The notes beneath the pieces are model-generated. The model was not told the DNA's origin. It saw only the letters and a program-made list of their open reading frames with translations, and made no database searches. This document shows positions 26,001-38,000 of a stretch of 64,000 nt of DNA, in pieces. This DNA comes from Chionis minor. Its lineage: Eukaryota > Chordata > Aves > Charadriiformes > Chionididae. The translations under genes and the position numbers were made by a program. Numbering within the stretch: the stretch's first letter is position 1; each line of letters begins with the position of its first letter. The DNA is taken from assembly GCA_013398295.1 (NCBI GenBank), contig VZSF01000857.1, positions 62,001 to 126,000 of the forward strand, written 5' to 3'.

Positions 26001-29000
26001 GCTCTTCCCAAAGCTGCCAGGCAGTGACACCTGCCTGCTGGCACTACTAAGGACATCCCACCACCTGGTCGGTGTGGATGAGCGTTCTTAAACCCAGGAG
26101 CACTGGAATACCAATGGGCTTCACCCAGCAAATACTGCCTGCTCCATCCAGGACCCAACCTCGCTGCCGTTGCAAGCATGCAAGGAGGAGATCAGCCACT
26201 CATCCCTTACCTTCGCTCACTGCCAAAGAGGCGGGCCACTTCTTCTCTCCCAGGGCTACGGGCCCGGGTTCTCCGCTCTAGCCGCTTCCTCTCCACCTGG
26301 AAGGCCTCACGATTACTGATCCTAATGGCCTTGGGAACGTCGGCCAGGGTGGTGTACTGCCGGCTGGCTTTAAAAGAAAGGGGACGCCCCGATTTTTCAG
26401 CTCCCCTTCCTACATCTCTGCTGCTGGAGTCCTTGTGCATGGGGCAACTGCTCTTCGAGTCCAAGGAGTTCAGAGAGAAGCTGTGAATCATTCGGTCGCC
26501 TGATCGAGTACCTGGGGAAGGAAAGGGCTGGGCATGCTCCTGCGAGGGCGATTTGGGATAACTGTACCTGTTGTTCGGGGTGCTGGGGCTGGGCGGGCTC
26601 GGCGGGGGCGGCAGCTGCTGCTCTTCCAGCTTCGAGTCTTGCTTGGTCTTCTCCAAGGAAAAGTACCCGCTCTCGACACGCGTCTTCCGCCCACAGTCTA
26701 TCCGGTCTCCGTTCATGGAGCTCTCGTCTAAAGGACAGAGAAGTCACCGTGCTTGGTTTCAAGTCTGAGTTCTGCTTTTAACAAAACATACCCTGATTCC
26801 ACCCAAGACAGGGGCAGGAAACGAGAGCAGAGATGGTCTGCCCAGCCCCATGCTGTGCCACTTCTTGCACCCTTGGCTTTTCCACTCTGACCACCCTTCA
26901 TGCCAACGGGGATGGTGGGACAGTTTGCAAGGAACTGGGGAACCCCTGGGTCGGACTTACACAGATGAAAGACTTAAACCTTCAAACCAAGAAATGGATG
27001 GCTGAAGTCACTGCTCTGCACCCATTTCCATCCCTGTCCTTCCCAGACCAGCACTGACCAAAGCTCCATGAGCACAAGGTGACGGACACCTTGCTCCTGG
27101 GCAGCTGGGAGCAGGTAGGAAGCGTCCCCGATCCGAGCAGGCAGATAAAGGAAACGGCCGCAGAGCATGGGACCTATCCATGGCCCCAGCAGGAAGAGTC
27201 CCTAGCCCCTTATTGTTCAAGGGAAAACAATGCTGCGGCCCCGGCGCCTTCCACAGACTCATCGGAGAGACCAAATGTAAACAGGGCCCTGACGCAGGGG
27301 CCGGAGAAGGAAGCGGCACTCAAGGCTTGGCAGTTCCGACAGCCGGGCTGAGCGCAGCGTGGCCCCGCGCCCTCCGGGTGCCCCAGGCAGGGATACCGAA
27401 GGGCTAGAAAAGTTATTTCCCTCCCCATTTTGCCCCCAGCACAAGGGCAACGTTACCTGCGAGGGCAGGCAGCCCCTTCTCCCTGCCAGGGCAGGATTGG
27501 GCCCCACGCTGTGATTTTCCAGCATGTGATGTAAATTTTTTCCTTTTTGAACTTCAGCCCATAATGTCTCACTCCGGTCCCCGTACAGCAGGGAGGAGGT
27601 CTGCCTCCCCCTCCTTGCTGGGATGCTCCGGGAACCAAACCCGCAGAAAACTTTTCCCTGTACGGTGTTTTTCTGCCCACTCAGCTGCCTGCACCGGGTC
27701 ACCACAGCGTCACACCAGTACTGGCACCCCTGTCCCTCACCTTCCTTGCTGTCCAGCACAGGATCTTTCAGGGAGCTGGCAGCCCCGGCCTGGCCTTGCA
27801 CCGGGCTCTGTGCCGGGCTGATGCCGCTGCCTCCATCCGCTTGGTCTTTGCCCCTCATTTCTTCCTGCCAAAGCGTGGACTTGGTGGCAGGCACCTTCTC
27901 TGCACTGGGGATGTTGCTGCTGGTCACGGCCATCTTAGCAGGACCAGGCTCCTACAGAGAACAGGGAAGACAGCAGGGTTAGAGGGCTTTGTCCTGGCTC
28001 TGCACCCACGGTCTCTATTGGGGCGTGGGTCCCCCAGGGCTTGGGTGCTGGTCACGACACATGCCATGACGGGACAGGGCTGCTCAGCCATGTGCCACCA
28101 CCACATTCCCCAGGGGACAAGCTCGCAGGTGGAAACCCTGCCCCAGAGCAGCATGGTGGTGGGGATGGGCCAGGAGCTCCTTGGCCAAAGGGACCATCGC
28201 CGCTCTTGCAGCGAGGGAGGAAATGTCCCTCAGTGTCCCTCCCTGGGAAGGGCTCTCCCGAAACCAGCCGCACCTCCCCACGCATCCAACTGGGAAAAGA
28301 TCCAGAGCAAAGGCGAGCCAACAAATGAAGAAGACCTTTAGCCAGGCGCTGTGGCAGCAGAGGGGCTCGCTGGCTTTGTTTTCGGATAGCAATGCCCCTC
28401 CCGGTGTGGCATGCAGGATGCTGCAGCCACCGACACCTAACTCCTTTGGAAAAGCTCATTTCATGCTCGCACAGCCCAGTCCTGAGTGGAGCAGAGCCCT
28501 GGCCCTTCCCTGGCGTCCAGGGGCCTGTGTGGCTCTGCTTACGCTCCAGCACAGCAGCTCTTCCCAAAAGCCACGCGATGCATCTGTAGGGCTCTGCACC
28601 CAAATTCTGCAGACCCGCAGAGGGAACGGGTCTGTTGGGTCCTGACTTACGGGGAACCTGGAAATGCTCCCCTTACCTCTGCCGAAACCCCAGTTTGGGG
28701 TGACAGTGCATCCTCTGTAATCGATGCAACTAAACACAGCATCCCCCTTTCCCTCTGTGTGTCGCCAATCCTTCTGCACATCCCTGGTCCCCCGGTGGGC
28801 TGGCTCGTAGGCAGCCACTGCCTTTCACCAATACAGACCAACACCAGGCTTCTCTTCCGGGTCCCATTTGCCAGGACTGAATTTTCTCAGTGTTATAACT
28901 AACATTAGGGAAAAAAAAAGAAACTGAGCTAAAGGACATGGGATGGAGAAGAAAAACTAATTCCCTGCCACCAGCAGCTGCGTTGTTTGTCACAGCTGGT

Positions 29001-32000
29001 TTGCTTTGGGCCACTGATAAAAAGAATAAAACCCAACCAGTGCTGTACTCCCCCCCGGGAGCTTTGGCTACCTAACAGGCTGCTTGTTTGAAAAAGGAAA
29101 TACAACATCGCATTGAGCTTTATGCTATTTTAAAACAATACCCATCAACTTAAATGCTTCTCTAGCTAATGAGGGGCTCTGGAGTCCATCAGATGATGGA
29201 TGCCACCTTGGTGGCCGCAGCCTGGGCAGCCCAGGCTCAGCGCACGCCCCAGAAGAGGCAGCAGCTTCCACGACTCGTTTAGGGTTTGGCTTTGTTCGCC
29301 AGCAGATGCTTTGCTGTTGTCGTATTAAGCTTCTGCATTAGCAGAGTATTTTCCTTAAAGCCACCAATAAATCAATGACAATTAAACCCCCTCCAAAGTC
29401 TCTGGATTGTGGGAAGTTTCCTGGCTGCTTGTCCCTTTTCCCTGAAGCAGGGAGAATCCAGGAGCGCCCGAGCCAGCAGCCACGGGCTGGGGACACGGGA
29501 TGAGAGGAGCATCCCCTCCGTCCCCGCTCCCAGGTCAGCAGAGTCACCGGCGGGTTTTAGCCCCGCACCTCCGAATCGGCATTCGCAGGGCTGTGCCGGA
29601 GCCGCCAGGGGATCTCCCAGGGAGCGGGTCCTGGCTCCGTGCACAGCCACAACAAGCAGCAAATGACCTCAAAATTTAAAAAAATCCCCTTGGAAATTTC
29701 ACTCCAAAGGAATGCAGTGTTGGAGGTAAACGATCCAGAGTTCCCGGGCATCCTGCTTGAGGGGATGCTGCTAGAGCTGGGGGTCAGACCAGGCAATCTC
29801 CAAGGGTCCTTCCAACCTCAACCTCTCTCTCATTCATTGATCCGGAAGCCCAAAGCTAATCACCAGCTCAGAATATATATTTTTATATATTCCTTACGCA
29901 CATCCCCATATAATTATTTGTAGATGTGTATTTAATTAGATAGAGAGATGAGGGCCAAAAAGCCGTCTATAAGCAAGCAGAGAAATTAACTCTTTGCCGC
30001 TCAGCAGTATGAACAGCTCCAAAAAGGAGCGTGTACCAAAATTGGCAAAACCGGCCTCTGGTTGTATTAAGTATGTCTGGGCACATTCTGCTTACCCGAG
30101 CCTGCCGCACCCCTGTGCAAACCTGTCCTGCAACAGAGGGCAGCGCGTCAAATCCCAGATTTCAGCCCCAAATCCTGTCTCAATTTCCCAGGGACAGCAA
30201 GAAGGCAAAGGCAGCAAGCCCAGTCTCTCCTGCTGCCTGCACGGCTCTGCCAGAGCACAGCAGAAGCGGCAAGAGAAACCTGCCCTTTTTCCCCCAAGAC
30301 TGCAACCTGCTTGCAAAGCAAAGGTGAAAACACCTCTATCATTGCTCCTCACAATTCCTGGCCCAAAATCTGCAGCTGGAGTGATATTCCCAGCTTCACC
30401 TGCATTGCTCCCACCCTGCTGATTTTGCAGGTAGATGTAAAACGACGGGGGGAGCTGAAAACGGCACTGATGCCCCAGGAGCGCCTGGCTGTAGCCAAGC
30501 TCTGCTGTAGCACAGACAAGGAAAAATTATGTGGGAGTGAGAAAAATCAGAAACATCCTTTGTTTTAATTATTTTTTTAAATGACAAAGGTGGCCATCCC
30601 TCCCTGAGCAGCTCTTGGACATGATCTGCTGCCAGATTAGCGGGAGCCGTCTTTAGAAAGAAATCAGGCTTTCTCCACCGGCACATGGAGCTGAACAGCA
30701 GCCAACTTGAGGAGAAGCCATTTCACAGAGGGGGATTTGGTGCTGATTTTCTCCCCGGCGTCCTCTCTCCTTCCCTGGACAAGCTGCCTGCATCGGTACG
30801 ATTCAAGAGACAGAGCAAAGATGCTCCTGCCTTTCCAGGTTGCTCGTGAGTGCCCAACGCAGCACAGCATCTCTCCGGCAGCAGGTCCCACATGGAGGAT
30901 GGTTTTGCAAAAGTGGATTTGAGTCTTTTTCTGGTGCTACGGGGCCAGGAGCGATGGGGTGGAGAGGGCAGAGGCAGGATGGGATAAAGTGCCACCAGGG
31001 TCCATGCTCACCCCCATCCCCAAGCACCTGGGGAGCCCGTCCACCCGTGGGGAGCCAGCATCCTTCCCGCAGCCGCTTCCCTTATTTGGTGCTCAGCAGC
31101 TCAAATGCTGTATGGTTTCCAAGAAGTTGCCATGGTGATGAAATGTAACCCACAATGATGTTTTTCTGGCTCTGCGCCCCTTCTCCTCTCCGCTCCGTCC
31201 CCCTCCTGAACCCAGCCTGTATTTAGCGTTGCGCCAGGGGATGGGGAGCATCCCTGTCCTGCTGGGTCAGCTCGCTGGGGTGCCCCAAATGTGGCAGCCA
31301 CCTCCCCGGGGCTTGAGGACAGGCAACTCGTAACACACCAGCTCTTGGCCATGGAGGGAGGAGGCATCTTCCCTGAAGCATCACCAGAGCCAGCACTCGA
31401 GGGGCTGTGATGACCCCAGCCCTTGGCAGGGGGTGGCTCAGACCTCCAGCTCAGTGTGCAAAAAAGCATCATCTTCCCCCCAGCTTTTTTTCCCATTGCC
31501 CAGAAGCTCTTTATCCAGGGCAGTGGTGGACACTTGATTCAAACAAATGCCATACAAAACCCATCCATGGCCCAGTTTGCACCAGGACCATCCTGAGGAC
31601 TTCATCGAAGGGGACCTGAAAACTGGGGCTCAGGGCAGCCCCGATGCTGTTTTCGGTTCCCCAGTGCCACAGCCTGGCTCGGCCGGAGGAGTCCCCCCAG
31701 CCAGTCCCCTGCGGCAGCGGGATGCGCGCCCAGAGGTCAGGCGGCCTCAGGGACAAGGCTGTTCTCAGCCCCAGCGAGGGACGAGGGTGGCCCTGGGGTC
31801 ACGTTCCCCATCTGTGGGATTCTCCCCCACTCTGGCCACGTGGGAGCCCGGCAGGAACGAGTGAGTCACGGCCGGCCCCGCTTTTTACCATTTATAGTCA
31901 AAGTGAGCACGAAGCCACCGCTGGGTCCCTGGAGAGCCCAGCTCCGGCCCCCGGAGCTCCCAGCCTGGCCCTGGCCTTTAGTATTTTCCTTTCATTCCCA

Positions 32001-35000
32001 TTATCTCCCGGGTCATCTCAAAGGGGGTAACCAGAGCCCGATGGAATTTCATCTTGTTTCTGCCGAAATGGTCAGCACCTCTTGCAGGTCCCTTGTGGCG
32101 ACCACACGGCTTTACGGCCACTCTGGGGACAGTGTATGCAGGGCTGGTGCCACAAGACAGCCCCTGGGGGGGCGAAACATGGCCCCAAAGGGGCCCGGAA
32201 CGCAGCAGCAGCAGCGTGTGACCCTGGGAAGCGATGACCAGGAATTAATTCACGCTGTCTTGCTGCTCCGGCTCACCCCGGCTCTTGCCTTCCACACAGG
32301 CAGCATCAGAGTGCCGGCAGCCCGCTGGTCCAGCTGGTTTTAGGGGGGGATCTTCCCCGGGAACAGAGCAATGCCGGGCCCTGAGAGGGAGGCAAGGGAC
32401 CAAGCAACTGTGTGTGTCCCCCTGGGGTTACCTGAGGAGTTGGGGGCTCTACCTTCCTCTTCTTCTTCTGATTCTGCTTGTTCGTCCTCGGATAGACTAT
32501 CAGCATCTCCAGCCACCTGCAGGCAGAGGAAGCAAAAGGTGAGGTCTGCGCCGAAGGGCAACGCGCAGGGACGGGAGCGACGCTCGAGCTCAACCATGGG
32601 CTGTAACGCAGCTTCCCACCGGCTGCGGACCCCAAAGCTGTTTCCCCACCCCGGGTGGCTCTGCCCACACTGCCCAGGCAGACGCTGCCTCATCCCGTCC
32701 CCAAGGCTGGCTGGCTGCAAGCTCCAGAGATGGAGCATCCGCATTTCATCCCTAATCCCAGCCTTCTGGGGTTTGTAACTTGGGCATAAGCACAACCCTG
32801 AGCGGGAGCTGGGCACACAGAGGAGCTCAGCTTCTCCAACCTGGTCAGGGTCAACATGGTAAACAGTACCCAGAAATCATCCCAACCGGCTCCTGGGGGA
32901 AAAATGGGGGACAGGAGGGGAAGAGGGATGACCCCAGGGTGCTTTGGCTCAAACCCCGCTGACTGCAAGAGCGAGGCCACGGCCAAGGCTGACGTGGGAC
33001 AGGGATTCAAAGATCCTGAAAGACAGCCGAGGGACAGAGCCTCCGGCAGGACCTTCCCCCTTCAGCGATGCCAACACTCACACACAGCACACAAAGCACT
33101 TTTGTCCAAGAAAGAGCACCGTGAACTTGGCATTGAGAAGTCCATCCCCTGCACAAGTCACTTGTTTGGGGGACCCTCCTATGCCCTCCTACCGCGGCCT
33201 GACAACCTGCTCCTGCATCTCTGTGATCTCCACAGGGATCCACAGATCACTGGGAAACATTCCTGCTTCAGATGTCCCTGCTTCCCTCTCCTGTTCCCCC
33301 CGCTTCACACGCTGCTGCTGTAAAGCGTTTTGAGATGACCACATCAAGTGGGTTTTGGTTAAGCAATAAATGCCAGAAGCATGCAATGAACGTAAAACAA
33401 ATTCTCCCCCGGCCGGGGAAATCTTCCTGTCGTGCTGCAACTGCAAATGAAACCCGCCTGGCTTGGACCCAGACTGGGACTGTTTCAGGATGATTAATGC
33501 CTGCAGTCAGGAGCAAATGCCCTGCTTCAAAATCCAGTGCTGGGCCAACAAACAATAAATCAGCCCCACCTTGCTCTGCAATGCCTCTCCCTCCTGCGTG
33601 GTGGGCAGGACCAGCAATAAAAGGCTGAGCTGTGAACTGGAGTGTGGGGAGAGGGAGTGGAGAGCAGGACATGGGGGCTGGCCATGTTTTGGGGCATAGC
33701 CATTGCTCCTGCCTTGGCTGGAGAAGAGGAGACGGCTACCCCATGCCATGATTGCCCTGTGCCTCTGCACCCCGGCTCCACAGCCGCTGCAAGCTCACCG
33801 CTGCAAACGGGGCTGGAGGGGCAGCCGTGCTGCCACAGGACAGGTCTGCGAGGGAATCACCTACACTCACGTGTCTCAGTAGAGCAGGGAACTTCCAAGA
33901 CATGAAAACATGTATCTCATCAAGATCCCAAGCGCTCAGTAGAAAAATGCCTATTTCAGCCAGTATTTGCCAAAATGGGGAGAATCACAACCAAAGAAAA
34001 CGCTTGAAAATAGAACACATCTCAACAGAAAGCACTGACTCTGCTGCTGCCAGGGCTCAGGCGAGCAGGAGACACCGTGCCTCAGGAAGAGTGGGAAAGA
34101 ACGAGCCCTTCATCCCTTTAACTTTCTGCTTTCGTTTCAAATGTCAACAAATTATTGCAGGGAGGCACCGAGCTCCAGGCATCCCACAGGGGAAATGCCC
34201 GCAGGTGAGCAGCAGCACCACGGCAGTGCGCCGCTGCGTGCCGGCAGCTCGGCTCTCGCACAGCTCTGCACCCTCGCCAGCACCAGCTTCGACCCAAGCC
34301 GGCAAGTGAACAATGGAGGAGGATGTTTCTAGGTGGAGGATGTTTCTAGGTCACCATCCAACACCTGGAGTCGGGAAATCTACCGTGATTTGCTCACTTT
34401 AGTGGCCTAATCTTCAGCGTTGCTGAGCAACTGCATCCCAGTGGCCCGCGCTCCTATGAGCGATGGTATTTTAATCGTCCTCGGAGGTCAGATGCTCCAC
34501 TGGTACCAGCGGGGTGGGTTGCATCCAGCCGCTCTGCCAGGCTGCCCGCAGGGAGCGAGCGGGGCGAAGCGGGCGCTGCGAAGGCGAGTCCGCACAGGGA
34601 CGGGGTAAAGGCAGAGTGGGCAGCCCCAGGAGGCCACGTCTGCCCAGGGATGGACAGATGGACCTGAGGGCGTATGGCGCTCAAGGTCAGACACACCAGC
34701 CCCGGGACTATGGGACCTGCCCCTGGTGTTGGGAGAGGACCTGTGCGAGTGGGCTGGGTGTCTGATCTGAGGCTGTCCTGAAACCACCACGCAGTCACCC
34801 CAGCACCCATCAGCTTCAACCCTGTCCTGCTGTGTGGCCAAGTTTCTTCCCCCAGCCAGTAAATAGCTGCTTTCTGCTGGGGCTGAAGCTGCCATGGCCA
34901 GCCAAGAAGCACCTCAGCATCAGATGTACCCTCTGAGCATACCCATCCCAAGGAGCTCAGCTCGCTCCTGGGGGTAAATGCCACCAGGAGCAGGATATTG

Positions 35001-38000
35001 CCCTACGGCAGACAACAAAACTGACTTGAAAACAGTGGCCTTCAGAAGTAATGAGTGACTCAGGAGCATCTCAGCTCCAGGGCCTGGCCGAGGCTCCTGG
35101 CAGAGGCTGAGCTTCCTTGAGCACTGGCTCTGAAAGGTGGCGGCATGTTGGGAAGCCTCAGGCTCCAGCCAGGCACAGCCGAGCACGCACACTAGGTGCA
35201 GAGGAAGGACTTAAATCATCCACCGCCACACCGGTCTCCACTGAAGTCAGTGCTCACGCTGTAAGTCTGGTGGCTCAGGGGGTGCACAGGACCCCGCTCT
35301 GCTGCAGAGCACCAGGTGACAGCAGGGGTCTGCCAGTCAGGGAAGCAGGGAAGGGGGAAGAAACCCTGTCCTTGTCAAAAAGGTGGAAAACATGGAGTTG
35401 ACCGCGAGACAGCAGCTACACCCAGCCCCCAGGAGTGTCCCTGCAGCAGGCTGTGATTGTCACTTGGGGATCAGCCTGGGTACGCACTGCCACAGCACCC
35501 AGCCCACCCAGTGGGCAAGTTCCTACTCACCCCCCTCTTCCTCCTGGCTAAGGGAAGAGCCCCGTGGTGGCTCGACCCCGGATCTGCACTCACCCGCTGA
35601 TGATCTCCTTGTTCTCGGCCCGGATGAAGTGCTCCTTCTCCGGCGTCAGGATGCACAAGGAGAATTTCTGCCCTGTCCGGCTCTCCCCATCCACCACATC
35701 TGTGCACTGGTTCATGTTGATGGTGCCCTGCGGGAGGGTGGTCGGCTGCGAGGGGAAGGAGAAAGGAGTAACGTTTAAGGACAGAAGAGCAGAAGAGGGC
35801 AGAGTTGAGCCCTAAAACCTCTCCTGGTGGACACCAGGATCCTACACCACCAAGACGCTCTGCCCACCAGTACCCAGACCCATCTGTGTGCCATGCCAGC
35901 ACACAGCAAAACCCTGTGCCACACACCTAGGGACAGACTGGCAGGTACGACACCTGCCAGCCCAGCCCACTGCTGCCAGCAAGACACTTCCATACTGAAT
36001 GCCCAGGGAATGATGGCTGCCCCACTGCAGCATGGGGACACCGAGGCAAGGCACGGAGTGACCGGCTTCGGGTTTGCAGCTGCAAACCATCTGGGGTGGT
36101 GGGGTGGCACCTGGGGACAGAGGGTGGCAAAGGCCCCACCGCCCTCAGCGCAGGACGGCTCTGGCACTATAGGCAGACAGACAGACACATGCGCCAGGTT
36201 TTTCCCTTTAAAGTTAACAAAACATGGAGTTTGCCAGGGAGGGACTGAAGCATGGAAGGGACCTTGTTTGTCCGATGGGCTTTGCAAACAGTGTCACCAC
36301 CTGGCCCCCTTGCCCCCGGCAGACACAGCAGAGTGGGACAGGCAGTGGCCCCCGTGGCCCCAGGGGACATGAGGGGACGCAGAGGGGTGTCAGCACTGAC
36401 AAGAGCTGACAGGTCCATCTGGAGCGGCGCTGGCTCATCTGATTACAGCCCAGCCACCCGCTCCCAGTGCATGGCGCCCACAGCCCTCCCTCTCTGTGAG
36501 CAGTGATGCCATGTCTCCCCCATCCCCAGCCCGTCTGTGCTCCACCAGGCTCAGTGACACTGGGGTCCTGCCGCATCCTGGCACGAATCTGCACCTGGGG
36601 CATAAATGACCAGGCAGAGAGACCTCTCCAAGCTGCCAACAGCACTGAAGGAGCACCCAAAGCAGCCCGTGGCCACCTCCTCGCCCTGCCAGGGCTTCCT
36701 TGTGCCCTCCAGACAACCAGGCCAACAAGGAGAGAGATTTTTGGCAGATGTTGTTAAGGTTTTTACCATGGAAACTGGCTCCCCTTCCAGTAAAACCCCT
36801 CCAAAAGCAGCCTGTGCCATGCAAAGAAGGGGTGTTCAGGGAGAGCTCGATGGCCCCAGCCTATGACCCCAAGAAATTCAGATTGGTCCCCCAAGAACCC
36901 CAGTTTACCCATCTGCAGGCCATGGGAAATAGCTCTCTTCCCCAGGAAAAGGGCTTTCCCTGCAGCTGTGTCCCCAGGTGGGAGCATCCTACGACAGCCC
37001 AGGGGTGGCATGGAGCCATCAGAGGCACTGCAGCACTGGTGCCCAGCATGGGTACACGAATGGGACCGGTCGTACATCAGGGACACCAAAACCTCCTCTC
37101 TTCCTTTGTGGAAAGCAGCATCAGCACCCACAGACCCCATGGGATGGATGGAGGGAGGGAGGGAAAGGAAAGCCAAGCCCAGACCCCCGGCACGTCGCAT
37201 GCACAGCCGCCCACCCTGCACAGCCACGGGTAGTCAGCTCCTAAGAGGATTTTTTGTCTTAGACAACAAAAATAAAACCCTGCTTTCCGGGAGCTATAAA
37301 AACCCAACGGAAAAAACTTTCTCCTGCTCCAAGTGGAGTCTTAGAAACCTTTTTGTCTCACTGGCTTTCGGCACAGCCAAGGCCTCCAGGACTGTAAGGT
37401 CTGGGAGCGACCCCCCTGCCGACCCAGAGTATTTTTGCACCAGGGAACACAATGAGAATTGGGGAAAAAAGGGGATGAGGGTGGCACCAGCAGGGAGCCC
37501 CAGTCCCTCACGGGGACCCTGGGCCACTCGGTCCCTCTTGCCACAGGCACCCCTCAGCTCCCTGGGAGCCCTGCAGGGATTTGGCAGGGAGCTGGCACAG
37601 GAGGAGAGGAGAAGACAGACAGTTCCCTGCAAAACCCGCCTGCTCTCCTCTCTCTTTAACCCCACGGCGGTGTTCAGGGCGGCTTCCCCTGCTGCTCACA
37701 CCCAGCCCTGACCCAAGCGTACCCGGAGCAGAGGAGCCGGTTTGGGGCCCCCCCACCGCCGGGCCAGCCCTGTGAAGTGGTTTTGCCACGCAGCCCTCCT
37801 TGCGAGGGTGAACGCTGGCATCTCACACAGCCTGACGCGTGGGTCCCTGTCCACCACCGCACCCCGAGCCGCGACGCCAGGAGAGGGGCTGTGAGCAAAG
37901 CTGGGACTGCTCCCCTCGTCCCCGCGGCCGGGGACAGGACGGGCAACGGGGATGATCCCTCCACGCCACGGCAGCCCCCCTGCACCCCCACACCTCTCGG

